A model generated the notes under the pieces. The model saw only the letters and a list, made by a program, of their open reading frames with translations, made no database searches and had not been told where the DNA came from. From the NCBI GenBank assembly GCA_022316685.1, contig JAKJHU010000062.1, positions 496,001 to 560,000 of the forward strand: a stretch of 64,000 nucleotides of DNA, given 5' to 3'. Made by a program: the position numbers and the translations under genes. The stretch's first letter is position 1, and every line of letters begins with the position of its first letter. Of this stretch, positions 12,166 through 22,800 are shown one piece after another. This DNA comes from Progne subis subis. Its lineage: Eukaryota > Chordata > Aves > Passeriformes > Hirundinidae.

Positions 12166-15100
12166 AAACACTCACTTGTTGATGCAGTTAGCTGAAAATA
12201 GAAGAAAAAAAACCAGGCAGAACACCACCTCTAGTTTTTCACTATTGCTTTCACAAAACAAAATCAAAACCAGGGCAAGCATCCCTCTTTCACAAAAACA
12301 AAATTAAGTTATTCATAGCAACTCCTTACACTGAAAAGCAGAGTGATGGTCCAAAAAGTCCAACTTAGTTTAATGGGATGAGACAGAAAGCAGAATTGTT
12401 TATTTCAGCCCCTACTACTCTTCTTCCACCTCTGCTCAAGTGGCTTAACCTCAGGGAACATTTTAAGGACTTTATGTCTTAAATTGAGTGACTTGATTCC
12501 TTTTGGGTTCTTTCCTCGAAACTGCTTGTAAGTGGCTTATCTGAAATTGTTGTTCTTTCATACATAAAAAGGGAAGGCAGTACAAATAAACTAAAACCAA
12601 ACTAAAACCAGAATGAAACAGCTTATTACAGGTATGTACTTAACCTGATTTCCACACGTCAGGTCTTAGTGAAATGCAATAATTATTTTGTTCACAGTTT
12701 GTTTTTAAAATGAGCCTGTGCTTTCCTTCATTAAAAAACAAAACAAAACAACAAAACAAAACAAAAAAACCCTAATCACTTCATATGCAAAATGCTTTTG
12801 ACTGGGTAGTTATTTTTACCTCATGATTTAGGAAAAAAATGGGATCTCAAGTGGATTTTAGCCTAACTGTGAGGAGCAAAATCCTCTAGCTAGACAAATG
12901 ACAGGAAAATGCATCAAACTTCTTTTACCTCTGTCCAGCTTAAAATTAATCTTTCGCTTCTGGACTCCCCACGGTTCTCAGTCCTGATATGGGCAACCTA
13001 TTTAAAAACAGCTCCTGAGCATGTCACACACTGGCCCTTCCTGGTGGTGTAAATCATCTGTGTCAGCTGGGAGGAGGAGGAGGGAGGCAGGGAGGTGCCA
13101 GTGGCTTCCCTGGCAGCGTGGGACATTTCCAGGAGCTCGGTGCCTCTCCTGCCCTGGTTCCCAGTGTGAGAGAGGCTGAGGGAACACGGCCAGAGCCTTT
13201 GCTGTGTTTAAGCTATTCTTGGCCACCGTATCAGCCTCTCGGGGCCATAGGAAGTGTAATGTAATGCTGGTCTAAATTTATGTCCCAGGCTGGACCGAGG
13301 TTAGGTGAAGTTTTTAGGTCTCCCACCGTGTTTTTGGCTTTGTTTCCTGGGGAAGGGGAATGGAGAAATACTGACTAGAGAATTAAATTAGTTTAACCTG
13401 AAGAAGGCAGAAAGTTTGGATCTACCCAGCAGTGTGTTTAAAGACTGACTGACTCTTAACAGGGTGTCTTTCCTTTTAATGGGATTTTCAGCACTGTCAC
13501 TTCAATCCCTATCTGCAAGACACTTCTCCCACCTTGCTCCTTCTGTTGCTGAATAAATCCAAGCCCAAGAACCCAGAGGACATGCAACTCTGAAAAGTAA
13601 CAGAGGATGAGTTACAGTGACACCAGTCAAATGAAATTAAGTGAGCTCAACAAGATAAGCTCAAATATGTATATCAGTTAAAGGAGTCTTTATCTCTCCA
13701 TAGCTCTAAGTAAGAAAACATGAAATTCAAGGTGAAGCAACTCTCTGTCAATGGCATGCTGCTTGGAAAGCTTGACTGTGAGAAAATATTATTTATGACC
13801 CATGTGCACTTATTCTCTCAGCATTGATGCTGTTTAAGTCAAAAGGAATTGGTTCAAGCTGGGATCTGGAGAATCCCTGTTAAAAAAAGTGCTTACACAT
13901 TGTGGATTTCCCATAACAATGTCCCTGATCAGGACTCTGGAACCCGAATACTCACAACATACTTGGAGAAGGTGATATGTGCCAGGCTTTATACAGCCCT
14001 AGAGAGAATCTAGACATGTATGTTTAATAACATAATGAAGTTTGAAATTTACTGTAACTTTAATATAGAAGGATTTAAAAAGCAATTAAGCTGCTTTAAA
14101 ATAGCATAGAGCTTATGGGAATGCAATGTGGATTGGAACAAACAGGCCTAAATCAACACTGGTCTGGAAGTCTAGTAAGGACTAGAACTATGGGAGGTAA
14201 TTCAGGAACAGATGCATCAAATTAATTCCAGTAATACTGGAGTGTTAAAAATGGCAACAGAAGCCAGCTTTGTTCAACAGAATGGAAAAATAATCATCCT
14301 TTCTCTCCCTTTCCGCCCCCAAGGGGTTGGATTTTCCCGGCACAGCCATTCATTGGTGGCAGCAGTTGCACCAAAATCTTTGACACCAGCACACTGAAGG
14401 CAAATAGAAAACATACATGGGAGAAACAGAGGGGGGAAAACAAACCCCAAAAAACAAAAAAAACCCACAACATAAAAAACCCAAGAGCACGTGTAACGCA
14501 GAGAGGTGAAGCTGCAAACACACAGCAAGGCTACGAAGTTGCTTGGGAGGAAACGAAAGAGAATCATATCTCAGAGCCTTCCATGGAGAGTGCACCAGTT
14601 ACACACAGTCATTTCTAGTCACAACTGGAAGGGGATGGGCCAGTCACAGCTTTTTCAGGAAATTCATCACTTTTTCTCAAGAATTGTCTGCGAACAGACT
14701 GTGACTTTTATTAATTTGCCTCCAGCTGGAAAGGGTACACCAAATATTTTCTGTGAATGAGTCTTGGCCAATGGATTGCTCACAGACTCACGGCTGTTCT
14801 AATTGCTTCAATATTCCTGCTCTGACGTTCGAGATGAGAAGGCTCTGATCAAGCCCCGGCTACAACAGTTTCATTCCTAAAGAAATGAGGAATTTACCTT
14901 TTAGACAGAAGATAGCCATAGAAACCTTCCTCACATATAAAACAAAGCGAAGCAAATCAGAAACAGATCTCTGGCACTGACAGAAAGGCAGGGAGGAAAT
15001 AGAGAAAATATTGATTAATGAGATTTATTTGTGCTGCGGATGGTGATCAAAGGGGAGTGAATGCAATGTGCAGCACTCACCATTGCTTTTAAAACCAAAA

Positions 15101-17073
15101 TTCCTTTGATGTGCAGCTCTGTATCCGGCCATTATGGGAATTAAAAGAAAAAGCCATGAGAACATTATTAATAAAGGTTTAAACTGAACAGCTTCAGGCA
15201 CCAGGCTCATACTACCAAGGTTTTTTTGCTTTTTAAATGACCAGCTTGTGAATAATTATGATAAAGAATGTTTTACAACTATTTGCTTTAGTAAACAAAG
15301 CCTCTGGAGTGGACAAGCCTTTAAGTACAGAGAGAAAAGGACCTCCTTTCCTATAGTACAGAGAAAAGAAGAAGAAAAAGGGTTCCTAAGAGTGAGTGGC
15401 TGTCCCCAGCTGTCCCAGGGAAGTTCCAGCACACTCAGCAAAGGAGCAGAAGTGTCACAACACCATGGGTGTGGGAAGGATTCCCAGCTTTGCACCCGAC
15501 TCTCCGAATTCCTCCTTGCAAATCTTTGCTGTCCTCTCTCCTCAATCTTTGTGTGAAGGTCTGACTGGAGGTTGGGCTCCCCTTTAAGGGCTTCTTAGCC
15601 CACCCAAACCCAGCCTCACTCCCCACTGGTGTCACCTAACCCATTCCTCTGCAGGCAGTGCTGACAAGATGGATCTTTAAAGAATATGAAAGGTTAAGAG
15701 GAAATTTTAGATCTTCCAAATGAAACCATCTTTGCATTTTTAACGGACTTACCTAAGAAACAGGAGCTTCACGTGTAAAGCGAACAGTGTAATAAGATAA
15801 AGTTTGAGTGATGGGCATTTTCTCACCTTTAAAATCACTGGATACCACCTTAAGTCTTGCCTCCTTGGCCATTAATCAGAGATATTTCTCTGCCTACAGA
15901 AAAAAAAGAAGCTCCTTTTATGCTACATCTCTAGCAAAACATCAAACTCCATCTTACAAAAAAAAAAAAAAAAAGGGGGAAGGTTTTGAAAAGGACCCCT
16001 CCTACTTGTTGAGGGGTGACATATATCACACCTTTGCCACATATAATACTTTTATCACAAAAAGTAGGATTGAAAAAGCAAGTAAATAGTAGGAACGCTT
16101 GTAAACCAAACCCACTTTGAAGTTTGGGGGTTTTTGTTGCTTTTTTCTTTACCAAGAAAATCTCACGGCTCATCTGACAGATTGATTTGGTCAATATTGT
16201 CACGATGGCAGTGCATTATGTTAAGACTAATGCTAATTGCAGCACTGAGACTGAGATGATCATAAGTGGAAGGGGACAAATAATGAACCAAATACAATGC
16301 ATTACAACTCATTTTACTGCATAGTAAAATGTAGAGAGAGCATCCAAAAGCTACATAATCAGTTCTTTGACTAAAAAACAAACAAAAAATCCCTATTTAA
16401 CTACCAGTTTAAGCCAAAGTAATATTTTGAATATATCAAGCAGGGTGGCACAAATCCTTTTTTGTTCAGCCTTTGAATCAAAAATGCATTTTGAAAAACA
16501 CAGTCACTATGAAACTGTAGAAAACACTTGAAGTGTCTTTAGAGGCGGGTGGGGGAGGGCTGGTGGGGAGAGAGAGAGAGAGAGAGAAAAATCTGGTTTG
16601 TGTCAAATGAAACATTCCGTGCAGTTGAATAAGAAACTTCTTCTTTGAGCACCAAGAAAGTCAAAGCAAATGAAGAGTTATATTTGAAGTTCTCATGATT
16701 ACTTTGCTGCTGCACAGGAACAGAGGTTCTGGAGGACGCTCAAGACTGAGGTTTATGCCTCTGTTCTCCTACTCAGGTGTGAATGCTGTCTTCTCACTTT
16801 CTTATCTAAGCGTAGAATACCACTGCTGCTAAAGCGTGGACTTTTTCTTCTCCCAGGAATATAATTTTGTTTTGCCTAATTAATTGAATGTTCAGCATGG
16901 AAAGAGAGTGTATTATAAATACACTTGGCTTCCTCTTGCACGGAAGCTCTACCATTGAATCACTCAGTGAGTACATAATATTGAAGAGACACATCTCTAG
17001 AAGGATGACCCAGCACAAAAAGTCAGACACTCCCATGAGTTAAAGCTGTGACTGAGGGGAGTCCTCCCTACAT
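12166..17073. other. Non-coding DNA with simple repeats
   Basis: It holds an A/C-rich tract at 12731-12772 (aaaac units), an A17 run at 15958-15974 and a GA repeat described separately. The 92-97 aa frames are unremarkable and overlap opposite-strand frames. No gene is supported. Confidence 0.5.
16568..16587. repeat. (GA)10 microsatellite
   Basis: Uninterrupted GA dinucleotides preceded by a G-rich segment (gggtgggggagggctggtgggg). Confidence 0.9.
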
Positions 17074-17581
17074 TGTGTTCTTCTGTCTCCAGGTGAGAGG
17101 AATGAGATTTGCCTTTACAAACAAGCCCTGGGTCTGCTGGTAGATAAAACGAGCACTGAGAGATAAGAGAAACAATGGGAAGGATTCCACTGATTGATGA
17201 ATGGAAAAGAAGATACTTGCCTTTACAAACAAACCATAAGTTTGTGCGTAAATGAAATTGAATATTGAAAGATGAAAGCAACAATGGGGAAAACCCATAA
17301 ATCCCATAAAATTAAAAATTTGGGGGGGTGGTTTATACATTAAAAAGGGAATCTTAGGTCTTAGGCATTTCGGAAAGTCTGTACCTCTCAAGTACCTCAG
17401 CCAATGGGGAAAGAGAGAGGGAAATCAGGGATAAAAAGGAGACTGCATCCTCTGAAAAACTGAGAGACCCCAGGGGAAACGCCCCATGGCTTCTCCCTTT
17501 ATTCGAATAAAGTAAAAGGACTCCTCTGTCTCCTTTTTGGACATAAACCTCTGGTGTTTGTGGATTAATTTTTCTAACACA
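17074..17581 (+). mobile_element. Solo LTR of an endogenous retrovirus
   Basis: Proposed ends are TGTGTT at 17074 and AACACA at 17576-17581, which form a 6-bp terminal inverted repeat. Inside, in the expected order, are a CCAAT box (17401-17405), a TATA-like ataaaaag (17431-17438), and an AATAAA signal (17506-17511) followed by a T/G-rich segment. U3 holds a diverged direct duplication with a period of about 108 bp: 'gcctttacaaacaa' at 17111 and again at 17219, and 'aacaatggg' at 17171 and 17280. I find no gag/pol-like frame or convincing primer-binding site after it, so it is read as a solo LTR. No target-site duplication is evident, so the 5' edge is less certain than the 3' edge. The length of about 508 bp fits avian ERV LTRs. 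The class is not assigned. Confidence 0.75.
17111..17290 (+). repeat. Diverged tandem duplication in LTR U3
   Basis: Two related segments of about 75 bp (about 17109-17183 and 17217-17294) share 'gcctttacaaacaa' near the start and 'aacaatggg' near the end, at the same 108-109 bp spacing, with clear divergence between. Repeated U3 blocks often act as enhancer repeats in retroviral LTRs. That role is inferred here. Confidence 0.7.
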
Positions 17582-19668
17582 GGCTAGTGGTGAAACTCTT
17601 GCCGCTCTAGGTTTCTTTCCCTGCCAAGATTAATTTCGAAGAGGCAGAAAAGGTGCATAATTTTCCTTCATGATTTAATTATTTCTTGTCCTTTCCCTCA
17701 GAAAACAGATTCTGACGTCAATAATCCTAATGGAAGCTCATTAGTTACTTCAGAGAAGCCAGTGCTAATTTTCCACAGGGCCAGATAAGCGACACACTGA
17801 GGGAGCGTTTTCTCCTCACCAAGTGCTGGTCCATGCATGAGCAGCATACCCTGGATCCCCACAGCAACGAAGAGACTTTATTTCCCTTGGAAAAGCATGG
17901 CCATCCTGCAGCCTGCCCCTCACACAGGGTTGAGGAACGAGGCCCTGCACCCTTAGCCACGGCTCTTATAACACACGAGATCCCTCAGCAACCTGGGCAA
18001 CCAGAAAAGGCCCTAGATCATGTCACCGTTTGAAAGAGCCCGGGGAGGCTGCAGGAAATTACACACACATTAGCTGGAGTTGATTTTTTAACAAAACAAG
18101 CTGTTGGAGCAGCTTGATTGATGATGGCCAACCCGGCTTCAGGAAAAGGAGTTCACGTCTCGCTCGCTGGCCGGAGTTCTCACGGGGGACGTCGGCCAGA
18201 GTACACACACGGGGGGAGAGCATTTCCTGAGAGACTCACAAAACATTTACCAAACTTCACTGGAGATTAATGTCTCAGATGCAACAAACGGCTCCAACAG
18301 TGGGGACAAGAGAAAGGAGATATTTCTCCATCATCCGAGAGCTGGCTGCGGCACAGAAAAGGGAGTCACGCTAAGGCAGATAATCACTGGCATCGAAAAA
18401 AAGGCAGAGTAGCTGGTTGCAGTGGGGCTGCCATTTCATTAGTGTCACTGGAATGCCCTTCAAAGCAGCTGATAGCTGTTACTGCCAGACAGAGCTGTGG
18501 AAAAGGTCAATGTGTCAGCCCTTGATTATTTTAGTTCTGGAGCACTCTATTATTCCTGAAGTATCTGAGACATATTCTTCCCTCTCGCTCTCCCCTCATG
18601 GACAGAAACAAATGGGAAAACCACTTCAGCGCAAGGCATAGGTGGTGGCACAGAAAAAGCAAAAAGCACAAGCCTGCAAAGAGGATAGACTGGGGAGGGG
18701 AAAAAAAACCACAGGCAAAAGAGGCACCAGTCTAACTGGCCTGCTTAAAATTACCAGTCACAGGATGAGTGGTGGATCGAAATAGTTGAAGAAAGGGGGA
18801 CAGACTTGCTTTCATATGATGGGCTTAACTCCTGCTGCTCCTCACATGTGTGTGTGTGTGTTTGCCACAAAACACATCTTTCTGCTCTCTCCAGTTTTGT
18901 CATCTGCTCCTGGTCTGAGTCTCAGAGGGTGAAGGAGACCCCCCTAAATTTGGGGAGTTCCCAGATGAGGTATGGAGAGGAGGCAGCCTGTCTGGTTTAA
19001 ACCCTCTTCAGCAGCAAATTGGCTGCTCCTCTGGAGCAGCACATCAGAGCACTGGTGTGTGACCCCAGGCATCTGCTACTACCCAAAGGGAGTGAGAACA
19101 AGAGTCAGAATCAGCTTTACATTATTACTTGGGCCCTGCCATCCAGCTGCATATCCAGTTAAGACAGTGTGAAAACATATTTTTTAAACACTAAATGAGC
19201 ATGTTCTTCCTCCAGTTCTTTGCTGATACTGTATGTTCCCTCCATTTCACATTGAAATCACAAATAATGTATTTTGGCTCTCTGGTGGGAACCCGACTCG
19301 GCAGACACAGACAAATTTTTCTTCTCTCCCTCTTAGTTCATCTTATTTCAGGCCTCATTAAATGGACTTTCTCCTTTTATTTCAGAACCTCTGACCAATC
19401 TTCACACTTTACTAGCTACCTTTGTCTTTCTAGCCTCAACCAATTCCCTGTCTATTAGGATATTTTTCAGCTTTTCGCACCATTTCATCCGAACAAGTAC
19501 CTGAATAATTTGACAATTTCACCTCTGGCATTCAGAGAGATCAAGCTTATCTATCTTAAGCTGTTGTAAACTGAAAAACAGGATGACTTGACTGAATCTA
19601 ACACAACCATTTCTCTTTCACGTTTGCATTTTTTTAATGACATCAAAACTCACCAGTACTTCACTCAC
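17582..19668. other. Non-coding DNA, probable intron
   Basis: On the minus strand this lies immediately downstream of the candidate coding exon, so it would be intron. It contains a small CpG cluster (18132-18212) and a short TG run near 18847-18861. No second exon was recognised. Confidence 0.45.
18132..18212. promoter_or_regulatory. Small CpG cluster
   Basis: Nine CpGs lie in about 80 bp (acccgg, cacgtctcgctcgc, ggccgg, cacggg, gacgtcgg, cacggg) inside otherwise CpG-poor DNA. 'gacgtc' is a palindromic CRE core. It could be a conserved enhancer or a remnant of a GC-rich repeat. It is too small to call a CpG island. Confidence 0.25.
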
Positions 19669-19671
19669 CAG
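19648..19671 (-). promoter_or_regulatory. Tandem alternative splice donors
   Basis: The nonamer CTGGTGAGT occurs twice on the minus strand, at 19671-19663 and 19656-19648, exactly 15 bp apart. Both match the donor consensus well. Use of the distal site would add five in-frame residues (Val-Ser-Glu-Val-Leu). Confidence 0.5.
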
Positions 19672-19872
19672 CTTCCTTGGGCTTGGAATCAGCTTCCTTG
19701 GGCTTGGAACCAGCTCCTCCTGGAATGAAAGAAGTAACAACACGATCACTACAACTACAAACACCAAACAAAGAATATAAACTGTAGTTCCTTTGAAGCA
19801 CTGTGAAGTTTTGGGTTCCATGTGTATTTGTACAATATAATTAGTAGCCTGTACGCCCCTCATAATGCGTTA
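19669..19872 (-). CDS. Candidate first coding exon, single-pass membrane protein
   Basis: The one exon-like frame with signals at both ends. Reading the minus strand, a pyrimidine tract and AG acceptor (gactttttttcctgacag) end at 19873. The exon opens with an in-frame TAA at 19872-19870 and an ATG at 19863-19861 (A at -3), so translation must start here and earlier exons would be 5' UTR. Sixty-five codons follow. Residues 1-26 are polar with Lys/Arg (a second Met at 15). Residues 27-47 are strongly hydrophobic (VYILCLVFVVVVIVLLLLSF), a membrane segment with no signal-peptidase pattern. Residues 50-65 are two KLxPSPR-type repeats. The exon ends in phase 0 at a GTGAGT donor (19668-19663). The layout fits a type II membrane or Golgi protein, but I do not recognise the family, and no downstream exon was found. 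A chance frame remains possible. Confidence 0.5.
19672..19713 (-). repeat. In-frame 21-bp tandem repeat in exon
   Basis: On the minus strand, unit 1 (19713-19693) and unit 2 (19692-19672) differ at one base (GTT against ATT), giving Leu-Val-Pro-Ser-Pro-Arg-Lys and Leu-Ile-Pro-Ser-Pro-Arg-Lys. A third CTG (19671-19669) follows and runs into the splice donor. The period of 7 codons keeps the frame. Confidence 0.9.
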
Positions 19873-22800
19873 CTGTCAGGAAAAAAAGTCAAGAGTTACA
19901 AAAGAGCTGCACCACAAAAATAAATAAAGCAGAGGTTCACATTACTCCAGCTATCACTGCACGTTAAACAGATTTTTTCAGTTTACCAGACACATTTGGT
20001 CTGTCTTATAAATAAATCACTGAAATAATAAACAAGTGGCTTTTCTCTTCCTAACAGGCTTTAAAACCCACCCTCTTTCTTTCTGAAACAAAGCAATCCC
20101 TAAAGGATGCTAATGGCATCCTTTTATTGATCTCCTGTATTCACTTACCCTGCAATTTTTTTCTTATTGCAGAGAAATAATTGCCATCTTACCCAGCATG
20201 AGAACATGCTATTTTGTTCAAGTTCCTTAAAACAACAGCAGCTCTTTCACAGCTTCTCACATTTCTAAAACTATTTTTCTTAACCCAGTGCCAAGCACCC
20301 TTGAAATGGTTCATTTTGCCACATAAGATGTGCAAATGAACTTCAGGGAACATCCACAGGCACGTAGGGCCTGTTTCAAAATCAGTTGAAACTCAGAGGA
20401 TGATTTTATCCTTTATCAAGTCATCATTCTACGTATAACACCATTAGATTTGAATATCTACAAAAATTATGGCTATCAGAGCTCAGTGGAGATCCTTCAC
20501 TCAAATATTTTCTACCTAAACTGTTCAAATATCACTATCTCTAAGCATTTTTCAACTTTTTAATTTCAAAGCTACCTTTCATTGCAATTTTTTCTTATTC
20601 TATTATTTTTAATGTTTTGGTTTTGTTGGTTTTGTTTGCTTGGTTTGTGGGTTTTGTTTGTTTGTTTGTTTTTTGGATTTTTTTGTTTGTTTGCTTTTGT
20701 TGTGGGTTTTTTTTTTCATTTTGGATGTATAGCTTTATATTTGTTCATGTTGCCTAATTATTAAATTAATTTCCAGTAATAATTATAACAAATGGCTGGC
20801 CTAAACACGAAGTGAGCACAGGAACAATTTATTTACCTAATTATAAGACTGCATTTCCTGGCTGACAGCATCACTGCAGCAGACCTTCTACAGGGGAACC
20901 TAATTTTCACTGCCAAAATGGGGGGGAAAAGAGTGATGAAAAATATTTTTATTTTTCAAATAATGGAAAATTAAAGAAGTTTCAAGTAGGTAGAAAGTAT
21001 TCTGTTTCAGAACATTTTGAGGGTGAACACTGAGTTCTTTCTCACTTCATTCAAATCCCTTTCCTTCCTTCCTACCACAGAGAAAAACAGACCAAAATCT
21101 CAGATTCAAGTGATTGCTGTCTTACGCCAGAAATCTGATCCAAGTTTTGCAAAAGATCTCTCTGTCATTCAGGGAGAGTCCCAATCCTGAATTCCGACAC
21201 CCTGAGTTTAGTGATATCTGCCACAAGCCAGGAAAATCTCTGTAGGGATGTGAATCTTGTCTTTTCTGGCATCTCCATCACCTTTCCCTGCTGGGGACTC
21301 ACATCTGCTGGGTTTGACCCAAGGAAAGTGTCAAAAAGCTGGTGTGGACATATGAGGTGGAAAAAGATAAAATTCATCCCATCTTGGCATAGAAAACAAA
21401 GGGAAGGTGACCACTCAAACTGTACTTACCAAGTTCAAGTGTTCCAAAAAAACAGCAGAATGAGCAAATTAGGCCCTGATATGAGCACACTGAGGTGGGT
21501 TTCCCTTTGTAAGCTTTATAGTCTAAGAGAGAAGACAAAACAATTTGCTTCTTTGTTTTCATCTGGGACCAGGCCAGTTTATAAAGCAGAATTGAAGGCA
21601 CGTGTAATTTCCTGCCTTCTTTTCCCTTTCTCTCTGCCCCCGCCTCCCCCTCCCCTGATCATAAGAGTTTTCATGTGTTTTCAGGCTCTCCTTTTGTTCC
21701 ACTGCAATAAAGTCCCCAAACAATTGCCAGGTCAAATGTGCTCCATCTTTCTTCCTTTAGTGTAGCAGCTGGTGCTTGCCTCTTAAAATTCCTTTACTGT
21801 CAGCTGACAAGTGCTGTCCCATTTGAAGGATTCCTAATGTGACTTTCAGTTCCAGCCCTTTGCTGCTCTCAATCTCACTTTAAAGGCTTGATGGGTCCAC
21901 GACAACAGCACAGATTCAAATGTTCTCAGATAGTGTTCAGATGGGGAAACAAGCATCATTAGATTTCCTCTCCTGATGGGTGAAATGAAAACATGAATTT
22001 GAGAAAGAAAAAAAAAAAAAACCCACAACAGGCAAAACCAACAAAACAGATGTCTGCTGTTTCTCACAGAGATTTGGATGCTGAGTCAATCTCTTTTCCA
22101 GTAGAATCTCCATGTTGCTTCAAAAAAACCTACAAGCAAACAAGCCCACAACATCTGTATATTTATTTGGTATTTTTCAGAACCAGCAAAGGACTTGAAT
22201 TCATGCACACTTCTCAGCAGGAAAGTGATAATACCCGATAACCTTTTCATACCTCTTGGAAGACAGAGCCATTGTCATCTCCTGCTCAAAAGTGGCAGTA
22301 GTTTAGATTTTTCCAAACAGTTTATAGTTTGCTAGGACTGACTGTTCAACATAAGCCACACTTCTTCATGAGATGTCCAAAAAAAGAACATGGAATAAAG
22401 GCAAAAAAGCACTAAAAAAGTTATAAAACTGTAAAAAAAGTTATAATATATCAAATTGAGACAAAGAATCTACAACTGCTGTCAGTTATTATAGATATGG
22501 CTGAGGTAGACCATGCAAAAGAGTAAAGGGCACGTCTTCAACTGTAACTTCATTTTTAAGGTTAGAACTGAAGTCTTTTGTCACTGATACAATTACAGAG
22601 CAAATTTGAACTTGCCAGGTGCCAAGAAACCAAGGGGCACATTTCCTCACTGGAGAGGTGGAGCAGAGCACCCAGGATGGAGACCAAAGGAAGCTTTCAA
22701 ACATCCCAACTCTTGCTCACTGGATTTCTGTCTGCAGCACAATTTAGACAGCTCAAAACCTAAGCTAGAATTTTTTCAACTCTGCCCTGTTGTAGGCTAC

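Noticed and set aside
17582..17620. 'tggtgaaactcttgccgc' after the first LTR as a primer-binding site
   Set aside because: It is offset from the LTR end, does not match a tRNA 3' end I can name with confidence, and no retroviral internal sequence follows.
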